This document shows positions 38,331 to 47,523 of a stretch of 64,000 bases of DNA, piece by piece. The notes under the pieces are model-generated. The model was not told the DNA's origin, did no database searches, and saw only the letters and a program-made list of their open reading frames with translations. The first letter of the stretch is position 1. Every line of letters starts with the position of its first letter. The stretch is from CAMLIZ01 sp040758375. GTDB taxonomy: Bacteria > Pseudomonadota > Gammaproteobacteria > Burkholderiales > Burkholderiaceae_C. The position numbers and the translations under genes are program-made. The stretch is from assembly GCA_040758375.1 (NCBI GenBank), contig JBFLWE010000018.1, positions 7,049 through 71,048 of the forward strand, given 5' to 3'.

Positions 38331-40934
38331 TCAGACCGGCGCCGCCACGTCCAGCAGCTCGCTTTCGATCTGCAACTGGGTCTTGCCGTCCTGCAGCGCC
38401 GCGCCATCGACCAAGAAGGTGTCTTCCACCCGCTCGCCCAGCGTGCTCACCTTGGCGAGCTGCAGGTTGATGTGGTGCCGCGCCAGCACGCGGGCGATGC
38501 CGTAGAGCAGGCCCGAGCGGTCGCTGGTGCTCACGCTCAGGAGCCAGCGCTGGCCGCGCTCATCAGGCCGCAGTGAGACGCGCGGCGTCACCGGGAACGA
38601 GCGCACGCGGCGCGACACGCGGCCGCGGCTGGGCTCGGGCAGGGGGCCTTGTGCCGCCAGCGTGGCGGCGAGCTGGGTTTCCACCAGTGAAATGATGTCG
38701 CGGTAGCTGCCGGCGTTGCCGGGGTCGATTTGCGGGCTCACCACCTGGAAGGTGTCGAGCGCGAAGCCGGCGCGGGTGGTGTGGATGCGCGCATCGAGGA
38801 TGCTGAAGCCGGCGTGGTCGAAATAGCCGCAGATGCGCGCGAACAGGTCGGGCTGGTCCGGCGCATACACCAGCACCTGCAGGCCGTCGCCCACCGGCGA
38901 CAGACGGGCGCGCACCACGGGCTTGTCGGTCTTGACGTGGCGCCACAGCGAGCGCGCATGCCAGGCGATGTCGGCCGCGTCGTGGCGCACGAAGTAGCTC
39001 ACCTCCAGCGTCTCCCACAGCGGCTTCTCGGTGCCGGGCAGGGCGGAGCGCAGGTTGAGCATCGACCGCGCCTCGGCCTTGCGGGCCTCGATCTCGGCGT
39101 CCATGTTGGGCTTGCCGCCGCCCAAGGCGCGCAGCGTGAGCCGGTACAGGTCTTCCAGCAGCTTGCCCTTCCACGCGTTCCACACCTTGGGGCTGGTGCC
39201 GCGGATGTCGGCCACGGTGAGCAGGTACAGCGCGGTGAGCGTGCGCTCGTCGCCCACCAGCCGCGCGAACTTGGCCACCACCTCGGGGTCGCTCAGGTCT
39301 TCCTTCTGCGCCACGCGCGACATCGTGAGGTGGTGCCTGACCAGGAACTCCACCAGCTGCGCATCGGCCTTTTCCAGGCCGTGCTCACGGCAGAAGCGCC
39401 GCGCCTCCACCGCGCCCAGCTCGGAGTGGTCGCCGCCGCGGCCCTTGGCCACGTCGTGGAACAGCGCGGCGATGTACAGCACCCAGGGCCGGTCGAACTG
39501 GGCCGCGAGCTGCGAGCAGAAGGGGTACTCGTGCGCGTGCTCGGGGATGAAGAAGCGGCGCACGTTGCGCAGCACCATCAGGATGTGCTGGTCCACCGTG
39601 TACACGTGGAACAGGTCGTGCTGCATCTGGCCCACGATGCGGCGGAACACCCAGAGGTAGCGGCCCAGCACCGAGGTCTGGTTCATCAGCCGGAAGGCAT
39701 GGGTCTGGCCCTCGGGCTGGCACAGGATCTCCATGAACTGCGCGCGGTTCACCGGGTCGCGCCGGAACTTGCCGTCCATCACCCGGCGCGCGTTGTACAG
39801 CGCGCGCAGCGTGCGCGCCGACAGGCCCTTGATGCCGGGCGTCTTCTGGTAGATCAGGAAGGTCTCGAGGATCGCGTGCGGCTCGCGCACGTACAAGTCG
39901 TCGTCGGCCGCTTCCAGCATGCCGGCGCGGTCGAAGAAGCGTGCGTTCAGCGGCCGCATCGCGGCGTTGACCGAACCGCCGATGGCGTCTTCCAGGCCCA
40001 GCACCAGGATCTGGTTGAGCTGCGCCACCGCCTTGGCCGCCCAGTAGTAGCGCCGCATCAGCAGCTCGGAGGCGCGGTGCGCCTTGGTGGACTGGTAGCC
40101 GAAGCTCTCGGCCACGGCGGTCTGCAGGTCGAACACCAGCCGGTCCTCGCGCCGGCCGGCCACTATGTGCAGCCGCGCGCGGATGAGCTTGAGCAGCCCC
40201 TCGTTGCGCTGCAGCTGCTTCACCTCGAACGGCGTGATCAGGCCGTTCTTGCACAGCTCGCGCCAGGTGTGGCCCAGGCCCGCCGCGCGCGCGACCCACA
40301 CCACCACCTGCAGGTCGCGCAGGCCGCCGGGGCTTTCCTTGCAGTTGGGCTCCAGCGAGTAGGGCGTGTCCTCGTACTTCACGTGGCGCTGCCGCATCTC
40401 GAGCGTCTTGGCGCGCAGGAAGGCCTTGGGGTCCACCACCGCGGCGGTGGCCTTGCGGAAGCGCTGGAACAGCTTGCGCTCGCCGCGCAGGAAGCGGGCT
40501 TCGAGCATCGCGGTCTGCACGGTGACATCGCGCTGTGCTTCGGCAACGCACTCGGCGACCGTGCGCACCGAAGAGCCGATCTCGAGGCCGATGTCCCAGC
40601 AGGCGGTGATGAAGGCCTCGATGGCGGCGTTGTGGTGCGAGGAGCTGTCGTCGGGCAGCAGCAACAGCACGTCGACGTCGGAATACGGGAACAGCTCACC
40701 GCGGCCATAGCCGCCCACGGCCAGCAGCGCGGCGCTGGGGGGCATGCCGGCCTGCTGCCACAGCTGGGCCAGCGTGGCGTCGACGTGTTTGGCCAGGCTT
40801 CTTGTGAGCGTGGTCGCCGCGGCTGCGCTGGCGCGTGAGCTGCGGAATCGCTCGATCAGCGCGCTTTTGCCTTCGCGGAATTGCTGGCGCAGGGTGCCGA
40901 CGGCTTGCGCCGGCGGGTCGGGCTGGGCCGACAT
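38331..40934 (-). CDS. glnD: [protein-PII] uridylyltransferase
   Basis: An 867-residue bifunctional nitrogen sensor that adds and removes UMP on PII proteins according to glutamine level. The nucleotidyltransferase motif GGYGRGELFPYSDVD is near residues 74-88, the GlnD linker follows, the HD phosphohydrolase shows LFHDVAKGRGGDH near residue 493, and two ACT domains (about 700-860) bind glutamine. All catalytic residues I can check are present. It lies downstream of map on the same strand, 20 bases away, a common order in Burkholderiales. Confidence 0.96.
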   Translation of the reverse strand: MSAQPDPPAQAVGTLRQQFREGKSALIERFRSSRASAAAATTLTRSLAKHVDATLAQLWQQAGMPPSAALLAVGGYGRGELFPYSDVDVLLLLPDDSSSHHNAAIEAFITACWDIGLEIGSSVRTVAECVAEAQRDVTVQTAMLEARFLRGERKLFQRFRKATAAVVDPKAFLRAKTLEMRQRHVKYEDTPYSLEPNCKESPGGLRDLQVVVWVARAAGLGHTWRELCKNGLITPFEVKQLQRNEGLLKLIRARLHIVAGRREDRLVFDLQTAVAESFGYQSTKAHRASELLMRRYYWAAKAVAQLNQILVLGLEDAIGGSVNAAMRPLNARFFDRAGMLEAADDDLYVREPHAILETFLIYQKTPGIKGLSARTLRALYNARRVMDGKFRRDPVNRAQFMEILCQPEGQTHAFRLMNQTSVLGRYLWVFRRIVGQMQHDLFHVYTVDQHILMVLRNVRRFFIPEHAHEYPFCSQLAAQFDRPWVLYIAALFHDVAKGRGGDHSELGAVEARRFCREHGLEKADAQLVEFLVRHHLTMSRVAQKEDLSDPEVVAKFARLVGDERTLTALYLLTVADIRGTSPKVWNAWKGKLLEDLYRLTLRALGGGKPNMDAEIEARKAEARSMLNLRSALPGTEKPLWETLEVSYFVRHDAADIAWHARSLWRHVKTDKPVVRARLSPVGDGLQVLVYAPDQPDLFARICGYFDHAGFSILDARIHTTRAGFALDTFQVVSPQIDPGNAGSYRDIISLVETQLAATLAAQGPLPEPSRGRVSRRVRSFPVTPRVSLRPDERGQRWLLSVSTSDRSGLLYGIARVLARHHINLQLAKVSTLGERVEDTFLVDGAALQDGKTQLQIESELLDVAAPV

Positions 40935-40954
40935 GGGGTGATGCGCAGTGAAGC

Positions 40955-41773
40955 CTACGCGGCGGTGGCCGGCGCTTTCACGAACTCGGGCACTGCCGGG
41001 CTGCCGGCCGACAGCGTGAGCACCTCATACCCGGTCTCGGTGACGGCCACCGTGTGTTCCCACTGCGCCGACAAGGACCGGTCCTTGGTGACGATGGTCC
41101 ATCCATCGCCCATCTCGCGGATCTCGCGCCGCCCGGCGTTGACCATCGGCTCGATGGTGAACACCATGCCCGGCACCAGCTCTTCCAGCGTGCCGGGCCG
41201 GCCGTAGTGGAGCACCTGCGGCTCCTCGTGGAACTTCTTGCCGATGCCGTGGCCGCAGAACTCGCGCACCACCGAGTAACCCTGGGACTCCACGAACATC
41301 TGGATCGCATGGCCGATGTCACCCAGGCGGATGCCGGGCTTGACCTTCACGATGCCCCGCCACATGGCCTCGTAGGTGATGCTGCACAGGCGCTTGGCGG
41401 CGATGGAGCCCTCGCCCACCACGAACATGCGGCTGGTGTCACCGTGCCAGCCGTCCTTGATGACGGTGACGTCGATGTTGACGATGTCGCCGTTCTTCAG
41501 CGGCCGGTCGTTGGGAATGCCGTGGCACACCTGGTGGTTGATCGAGGTGCAGATCGACTTGGGGTAGGGCGTGTAGCCCGGCGGCGCGTAGTTCAGCGGC
41601 GCGGGCACGGCGCCCTGCACGTTCACGATGTGGTCGTGGGCCAGCTTGTCGAGCTGGTCGGTGGTGACCCCGGGCTTGACGTGCGGGGTCAGCATGTCCA
41701 GTACTTCAGAGGCCAGGCGGCCGGCCACGCGCATGCCTTCGAGGTCGGCAGCGGTCTTGATCGTGATGCTCAT
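40955..41773 (-). CDS. map: methionine aminopeptidase, type I
   Basis: A 272-residue cytosolic enzyme that removes the initiator Met from nascent proteins. The type I metal-binding set is visible: His in NHQVCHGIP, Asp in VNIDVTV and GDTSRMF, His in CGHGIGKKFHEEP, Glu in FTIEPMV and the final Glu in QWEHTVAV. Length and N-terminus fit the short bacterial form. It is divergent from purL with a 98-base shared promoter region. Confidence 0.97.
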   Translation of the reverse strand: MSITIKTAADLEGMRVAGRLASEVLDMLTPHVKPGVTTDQLDKLAHDHIVNVQGAVPAPLNYAPPGYTPYPKSICTSINHQVCHGIPNDRPLKNGDIVNIDVTVIKDGWHGDTSRMFVVGEGSIAAKRLCSITYEAMWRGIVKVKPGIRLGDIGHAIQMFVESQGYSVVREFCGHGIGKKFHEEPQVLHYGRPGTLEELVPGMVFTIEPMVNAGRREIREMGDGWTIVTKDRSLSAQWEHTVAVTETGYEVLTLSAGSPAVPEFVKAPATAA

Positions 41774-41799
41774 GGGGCGCCATTATTCCATCCGGGCCG

Positions 41800-41805
41800 T
41801 AAAAT
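41800..41805 (+). promoter_or_regulatory. candidate -10 box for purL
   Basis: TAAAAT in the map-purL divergent gap matches five of six consensus bases, followed by the G-rich start region CGCGGG. No good -35 hexamer lies 16-18 bases upstream. The assignment rests on the -10 alone. Confidence 0.35.
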
Positions 41806-41871
41806 CGCGGGTTTTCCAGGGGGGCGCCCCTGCTGGCGACTCCTGAATCCTCCACACCCCCCGCGCACCGC

Positions 41872-44800
41872 ATGTCCTCCGCCCACAAGCACCTGATGCA
41901 CTTCGAGGGCGGCAACGCCTTGTCCGCGTTCCGCTCCCAGGCCTTGCTGCAAAAGCTTCAGGCGATCAGCCCCGACATCACTGCCGTGCATGCGCGCCAT
42001 GTGCACTGGGCCTGCAGCGACGGCGAGCTGGCGCTGCCGGTGCGCGACCGGCTGGCCGACCTGCTGCGTTATGGCGACCCCTACGAAGGCCCGGCAGCCG
42101 ACGGCGTGCTGGTGGTGGTGATGCCGCGGCTGGGCACGGTGTCGCCCTGGGCCTCCAAGGCCACCGACATCGCCCACAACTGCGGGCTGCCCATCCACCG
42201 CGTCGAGCGGGTCACCGAATACCGGCTCACGCTGAAGACCACGCTGTTCGGCGCCGCCAGGCTGCTCGACTCGCAGCAGCTGCAGGCTGCCGCGCTGCTG
42301 CTGCACGACCGCATGACCGAAAGCGTGGCCTTCGAGCGCGAAGCCGCCGCCCACCTGTTCGACGAGCAGCCCGGCAAACCGATGGAGCACGTGGATGTGC
42401 TGGGCCAGGGCCGCGCGGCGCTGGAGCGCGCCAACACCGAGTTCGGCCTGGCGCTGTCGGACGACGAGATCGACTACCTGGTCGGCGCCTTCCAGGGCCT
42501 CAAGCGCAACCCCAGCGATGTGGAGCTGATGATGTTCGCGCAGGCCAACAGCGAGCACTGCCGCCACAAGATCTTCAACGCCAAGTTCGTGATCGACGGC
42601 GAGGAGCAGCCGCTGTCGATGTTCCAGATGATCCGCAACACCGAGAAGGTGTCGGGCCGGTACAGCATCGTGGCCTACAGCGACAACGCCGCGGTGATGC
42701 AAGGCGGCCCGGCCGAACGCTGGCTGCCCGAGGGCCATGACGGCGGCGGCAGGTATGCGGCGCGCCACGAGACCGCCCACGTGCTGATGAAGGTGGAGAC
42801 CCACAACCACCCGACGGCGATCTCCCCGTTCCCCGGCGCTGCCACCGGCGCCGGCGGCGAGATCCGCGACGAGGGCGCCACCGGCCGCGGCGCGCGCCCC
42901 AAGGCCGGCCTCACCGGCTTTTCGGTGAGCCACCTGCACCTGCCCGAGACGGCAGAGCCCTGGGAAACCGAGCCTTACGGCAAGCCGGCGCACATCGCCA
43001 GCCCGCTGCAGATCATGATCGACGGCCCGCTGGGCGGGGCCGCGTTCAACAACGAGTTCGGCCGCCCCAACCTGGGCGGCTACTTCCGCGTCTATGAGCA
43101 AACGGTGGCCGGCGTGCGCCGCGGCTACCACAAGCCGATCATGATCGCGGGCGGGCTGGGCACCATCAGCGAAGGCCAGACGCACAAGCTGCCCTTCGGC
43201 GCCGGCACGCTGCTGGTGCAGCTGGGCGGCCCGGGCATGCGCATCGGCATGGGCGGCGGCGCCGCCAGCTCCATGGCCGCGGGCACCAACACCGCCGCGC
43301 TCGATTTCGACAGCGTGCAGCGCGGCAACCCCGAGATCGAACGCCGGGCGCAAGAGGTCATCAACCACTGCTGGGCACTGGGCGAAGACAACCCCGTGCT
43401 CGCGATCCACGACGTGGGCGCAGGCGGCCTGTCCAACGCCTTCCCCGAGCTGGTGGACGGCGCTGGCAAGGGCGCGGTGTTCGACCTGCGCAAGGTGCCG
43501 CTGGAAGAAACCGGCCTGGCGCCCAAGGAGATCTGGTGCAACGAAAGCCAGGAGCGCTATGTCCTGGCGGTCGATCCCGCCAGGCTCGCCGACTTCCAGG
43601 CGATGTGCGAGCGCGAGCGCTGCCCGTTCGCGGTGGTGGGTGTGGCCACCGACGACACCGAATTGATCCTCGAAGACGGCCCCGGCGGCCAGCGCGCGAT
43701 CGACATGCCGATGGAGGTGTTGCTCGGCAAGCCGCCGAAGATGACGCGCGACGTGGTCCGCGTGCCGCGCACGCGGCCGCCGCTGCAGCTGACCGGCGTG
43801 TCGCTGGAGAAGGCGGCCCTGGACGTGCTGCGCCATCCCACGGTGGCCAGCAAGCGCTTCCTCATCACCATTGGCGACCGCACGGTGGGGGCTCTAAGCC
43901 ACCGCGACCAGATGGTGGGCCCCTGGCAGGTGCCGGTGGCCGACTGCGCGGTGACCTTGGCCGACTACGCCGGCTTCCGAGGCGAGGCCATGAGCATGGG
44001 CGAGCGCACGCCGCTGGCCGCGCTGGATGCGCCGGCTTCCGGCCGCATGGCGGTGGCCGAGGCCATCACCAACCTGCTGGCGGCGCCGATCGAGCTCGAG
44101 CGCGTGAAATTGAGCTGCAACTGGATGGCCGCCTGCGGCGAGCCCGGCGAGGACGCGGCGCTGTACGACACCGTCAAGGCCGTGGGCATGGAGCTGTGCC
44201 CCGCTTTGGGCATCGGCGTGCCGGTGGGCAAGGACAGCCTGTCGATGCGCACCCGCTGGGCCGAAGGCGGCCAGCAGAAGCAGGTGACCGCGCCGGTGTC
44301 GCTGATCGTCTCGGCCTTCGCCACGCTCGACGACGTGCGGGGCACGCTCACACCGCAGCTGCAGCCGGGCGACACCACGCTGATCCTGATCGACCTGGGG
44401 GCCGGGCACGGCCGCATGGGCGGCTCCATCCTGGCGCAGACGCTGGGCCAGTTCGGCGACACGGTGCCTGATGTGGATGACCCGCAACGGCTGAAGGCCC
44501 TGGTGCAGGCCGTCAACCGCCTGCGCAGCGAAGGCAAGCTGCTGGCCTACCACGACCGCAGCGACGGCGGCCTGTGGGCAGCGGTGTGCGAGATGGCGTT
44601 TGCCGGCCACCTCGGCGTGAGCCTCAACGTCGATCTGCTGGTGACCGAGGGCGACGGCATCGCCGACAGCCGCGCCGAATACGGCGACTCGAAGAATTGG
44701 GCGTCGCAGGTGGGCGAGCGCCGCAACGAGCTCACGCTCAAGGCCTTGTTCAACGAGGAGCTGGGCGCGGTGATCCAGGTGCGGCGCGACGAGCGCGACG

Positions 44801-45864
44801 CGGTGATGGCCGTGCTGCGCGAGCTGGGCCTGTCACGCCACAGCCATGTGATCGGCAAGACCAACGACAAGCAGGTGGTCGAGGTCTGGCGCGATGCGAA
44901 GCCGCAGTTCAGCGCCAGCCTGCGCGATCTGCAGCAGGCCTGGGACGAGGTGAGCTGGCGCATCGCCCGGCTGCGCGACAACCCGGCAGGTGCCGACAGC
45001 GAACACGCCGCCGCCGGCGATGCGGCCGACACCGGCCTGCATGTGCACCTGACGTTCGACCCGAAGCAGGACGTGGCCGCGCCCTTCGTCGCCGCGGGCG
45101 TCCGTCCGAAGGTGGCCATCCTGCGCGAACAAGGCGTGAACTCGCAGGTGGAGATGAGCTACGCGATGGCGCTGGCCGGCTTCGACACCTGCGACGTGCA
45201 CATGAGCGACCTGCAGGCCGGCCGCACGGCGCTGGCCGACTACGTGGGCTTCGTGGCCTGCGGCGGCTTCAGCTACGGCGACACGCTGGGCGCCGGCGAA
45301 GGCTGGGCGCGCTCGATCCTGTTCAACCCCGACCTGGCCGAGCAGTTCAGGGCTTTCTTCCAGCGCACCGACACCTTTGCGCTGGGCGTGTGCAACGGCT
45401 GCCAGATGATGGCGGCGCTGAGCCCCATCATCCCCGGCGCCCAGGCCTGGCCCAAGTTCACGCGCAACAAGAGCGAAAGCTACGAGGCGCGGCTGGCGCT
45501 GGTGGAGGTGCTCGAAAGTCCCTCGATCTTCTTCGAGGGCATGGCCGGCAGCCGCATTCCCATTGCGGTGGCCCATGGCGAAGGCTTTGCCGACTTTTCG
45601 CAGCGCGGCGACCTGAATGCCGTGCACAAGGCCCTGCGCTTCGTCGATGCGAGCGGCCAGCCCACCGAGCGGTACCCCTTCAACCCCAACGGCAGCCCCG
45701 GCGGCCTGACCTCGGTGACCACGCCCGATGGGCGTTTCACCGCGCTGATGCCGCACCCCGAGCGCGTGTTCCGCAACATCCAGATGAGCTGGACGTCGGG
45801 CCACAAGGACGAGCTGAGCCCGTGGATGCGCATGTTCCGCAATGCGCGCAAGTGGGTGGGGTGA
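41872..45864 (+). CDS. purL: phosphoribosylformylglycinamidine synthase
   Basis: A 1330-residue large-type FGAM synthase of purine synthesis. The N-terminal PurS-like domain is followed by the linker, two AIRS-type ATP-binding repeats (about 180-960, with NSEHCRHK, VETHNHPTAISP and FGRPNLGGY) and a class I glutaminase with nucleophile Cys near residue 1174 in GVCNGCQMM and the His-Glu pair in MPHPERVFRN. It turns FGAR, ATP and glutamine into FGAM. It is convergent with the AAA/DUF4143 gene; only three bases lie between their stops. Confidence 0.97.
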   Translation: MSSAHKHLMHFEGGNALSAFRSQALLQKLQAISPDITAVHARHVHWACSDGELALPVRDRLADLLRYGDPYEGPAADGVLVVVMPRLGTVSPWASKATDIAHNCGLPIHRVERVTEYRLTLKTTLFGAARLLDSQQLQAAALLLHDRMTESVAFEREAAAHLFDEQPGKPMEHVDVLGQGRAALERANTEFGLALSDDEIDYLVGAFQGLKRNPSDVELMMFAQANSEHCRHKIFNAKFVIDGEEQPLSMFQMIRNTEKVSGRYSIVAYSDNAAVMQGGPAERWLPEGHDGGGRYAARHETAHVLMKVETHNHPTAISPFPGAATGAGGEIRDEGATGRGARPKAGLTGFSVSHLHLPETAEPWETEPYGKPAHIASPLQIMIDGPLGGAAFNNEFGRPNLGGYFRVYEQTVAGVRRGYHKPIMIAGGLGTISEGQTHKLPFGAGTLLVQLGGPGMRIGMGGGAASSMAAGTNTAALDFDSVQRGNPEIERRAQEVINHCWALGEDNPVLAIHDVGAGGLSNAFPELVDGAGKGAVFDLRKVPLEETGLAPKEIWCNESQERYVLAVDPARLADFQAMCERERCPFAVVGVATDDTELILEDGPGGQRAIDMPMEVLLGKPPKMTRDVVRVPRTRPPLQLTGVSLEKAALDVLRHPTVASKRFLITIGDRTVGALSHRDQMVGPWQVPVADCAVTLADYAGFRGEAMSMGERTPLAALDAPASGRMAVAEAITNLLAAPIELERVKLSCNWMAACGEPGEDAALYDTVKAVGMELCPALGIGVPVGKDSLSMRTRWAEGGQQKQVTAPVSLIVSAFATLDDVRGTLTPQLQPGDTTLILIDLGAGHGRMGGSILAQTLGQFGDTVPDVDDPQRLKALVQAVNRLRSEGKLLAYHDRSDGGLWAAVCEMAFAGHLGVSLNVDLLVTEGDGIADSRAEYGDSKNWASQVGERRNELTLKALFNEELGAVIQVRRDERDAVMAVLRELGLSRHSHVIGKTNDKQVVEVWRDAKPQFSASLRDLQQAWDEVSWRIARLRDNPAGADSEHAAAGDAADTGLHVHLTFDPKQDVAAPFVAAGVRPKVAILREQGVNSQVEMSYAMALAGFDTCDVHMSDLQAGRTALADYVGFVACGGFSYGDTLGAGEGWARSILFNPDLAEQFRAFFQRTDTFALGVCNGCQMMAALSPIIPGAQAWPKFTRNKSESYEARLALVEVLESPSIFFEGMAGSRIPIAVAHGEGFADFSQRGDLNAVHKALRFVDASGQPTERYPFNPNGSPGGLTSVTTPDGRFTALMPHPERVFRNIQMSWTSGHKDELSPWMRMFRNARKWVG

Positions 45865-45867
45865 GCT

Positions 45868-47031
45868 TCAGGCGGCCGGCCAGTCGCGCCAGGAACGCAC
45901 GCTGATCCCCTGGCGCTCGTAGGAGCGGTCGCCTCCATAGACGACGCTGGCACGGCCCGCCGACTCGCCGGCGAAGCTTCGCCACTTGCGCAGCGCGTCG
46001 GCCCAGTCCTGCGCGTAGGTGAGGCCGGATTTCAGCTCCACCGCGTCGAGGTGGCTGTTGTCAGCCTCGATCACCAGGTCGATCTCGTGTCCGGCATGGT
46101 CGCGCCAGAAGTGCAGCGCCGGCGACAAGCCAGCGTTGCAGCGCGACTTGATGAATTCGGACACGGCCCAGGTCTCGAACAACGGGCCGCGCATCGCATG
46201 TGTGGCCAGCGTGGCGGCGTCGCGCACGCCCAGCAACCATGCTGCGAGGCCGGAGTCGAGGAAGTACAGCTTCGGCGTCTTGACCAGGCGCTTGCCGAAG
46301 TTACGGTGGTAAGGCGGCAACTGCACGACGACGTAGCTGGCCGCCAGCACGCTGAGCCAGGCACGCGCGGTGGGCTGCGTGATGCCGCAGTCGGTGGCCA
46401 GAGAGGCCAGGTTCAGCAATTGGCCGCAGCGCGCCGCGCACATGCTGACGAAGCGCTGAAATTGCGTGAGGTCGCGCACCGCCACCAAGTGGCGCACGTC
46501 GCGCTCGATGTAGGTGGCGACGTAGGCCGCAAACCAATCGGCCGGCTCGACAGGCCGGTCGTACAACGCAGGGTATCCGCCCTGCCAAAGCATCTGTTCC
46601 AGCGACTTCGGCGCATCGGCCAGTGGGCGCAACTCGGCCCATGACAAAGGCAGCAGGTTCACCATGCCCACCCGGCCTGCCAACGACTGGGTGATGCCGT
46701 TCATCAAGCCGAACTGCTGCGATCCGGTGAGCACGATGTCGCCCATGCGGCGGCGCTCGTCGGCCCAGCCCTGCAGATAGGAGAACAAGCCAGGGCAGCG
46801 CTGGGCTTCGTCGATCACCGCGCCGCGTGCCTCGAAGCGGCGCAGAAAGCGCCGCGGGTCGGTATCGGCGAAGGCCCGCTCGTCGGGGTCTTCCAGCGAC
46901 ACATACGGCTTGTCGGCAAACAAGGCCCGCGCCAGCGTGGTCTTGCCCGATTGCCGGGGGCCGGTGAGCGCCACCAGGGGAAAGCCCTTGGCAAGGCGTC
47001 GGATGGCGGCTTCGGCATGGCGCGGGATCAT
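45868..47031 (-). CDS. AAA ATPase with DUF4143 domain
   Basis: A 387-residue P-loop protein: Walker A GPRQSGKTT (about residues 24-32), Walker B GAVIDEAQRC, sensor motif VLTGSQQFGL, then a C-terminal DUF4143 part with a nuclease-like core LHFWRDHAGHEIDLVIE and VELKSG. The last motifs resemble PD-(D/E)XK nucleases, which this family often carries. The function is unsettled; these genes travel as accessory cargo. It starts beside a 45-base AT-rich leader unlike the rest of the window, a sign of transfer. It is convergent with purL. Confidence 0.85.
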   Translation of the reverse strand: MIPRHAEAAIRRLAKGFPLVALTGPRQSGKTTLARALFADKPYVSLEDPDERAFADTDPRRFLRRFEARGAVIDEAQRCPGLFSYLQGWADERRRMGDIVLTGSQQFGLMNGITQSLAGRVGMVNLLPLSWAELRPLADAPKSLEQMLWQGGYPALYDRPVEPADWFAAYVATYIERDVRHLVAVRDLTQFQRFVSMCAARCGQLLNLASLATDCGITQPTARAWLSVLAASYVVVQLPPYHRNFGKRLVKTPKLYFLDSGLAAWLLGVRDAATLATHAMRGPLFETWAVSEFIKSRCNAGLSPALHFWRDHAGHEIDLVIEADNSHLDAVELKSGLTYAQDWADALRKWRSFAGESAGRASVVYGGDRSYERQGISVRSWRDWPAA

Positions 47032-47076
47032 GAAAATCGAAAATTGAATTTTGAAATTTACATGATCATACTCCTG
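47032..47076 (-). promoter_or_regulatory. AT-rich leader with palindromes
   Basis: This stretch between the AAA/DUF4143 start and the end of the truncated regulator is strikingly AT-rich in a GC-rich window. It holds the palindrome AAAATT-G-AATTTT (47040-47052) and ATGATCAT (47062-47069). It probably carries the promoter and an autoregulatory site of the AAA gene. It also marks the point where the neighbouring AraC-like frame ends, so it may be an insertion or deletion junction. Confidence 0.5.
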
Positions 47077-47497
47077 AGGAGGCCACCAGCCGTGCGATCA
47101 AATACCGGTCCAGCGCCACGATCCTGAACGCCATCGACGGTGCGGCGCGCAGCTGCAGCAGCAGGCGCTGGGTGCGAAAGCCGTCGTCGGGGTCACCGCT
47201 CAGCAGGCGCTCCGACACGCCGGGCTGCAGCAGGGCGCCGAACAGCGGCCCCACGAAAGCGCGCTCGCACAGGCGGTGGGTGCGCAGCATCCATGCCAGC
47301 GGATGCGTGCCCAGGTCGCACAGCAGTACCGCTTCGCCTTCGGCCGCGGCCTGCAGCGCGGCGGGATCGATGGGTCCCTCGACGCTGAAGTAGCCGTTCA
47401 CGAAAGGCCGCAGCACGGGTGCGGCCGGATAGTGCTGCAAGGTCAGCGGCATCGGGATGTTCATGTGTGGCGCGGCGGCCGCGAGTTGTGCGTTCAT
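47066..47497 (-). CDS. AraC-type N-terminal domain, truncated
   Basis: A 143-residue protein. The pattern YPAAPVLRPFVNGYF, then a run like CDLGTHPL, RAFVGPLFG, LQPGVSERLLSG and a final ALDRYLIARL resembles the DUF6597-type N-terminal domain of AraC-family regulators. In those proteins a helix-turn-helix domain follows. Here the frame ends at VASSGV exactly where the AT-rich leader of the DUF4143 gene begins, so the DNA-binding half appears lost. It starts 26 bases after the secreted SH3-like gene. A second ATG at 47464 is possible. I am moderately sure of the family and less sure it is functional. Confidence 0.5.
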   Translation of the reverse strand: MNAQLAAAAPHMNIPMPLTLQHYPAAPVLRPFVNGYFSVEGPIDPAALQAAAEGEAVLLCDLGTHPLAWMLRTHRLCERAFVGPLFGALLQPGVSERLLSGDPDDGFRTQRLLLQLRAAPSMAFRIVALDRYLIARLVASSGV

Positions 47498-47523
47498 GTC
47501 GGTTCCTCGTGTGATCGTGTCGC

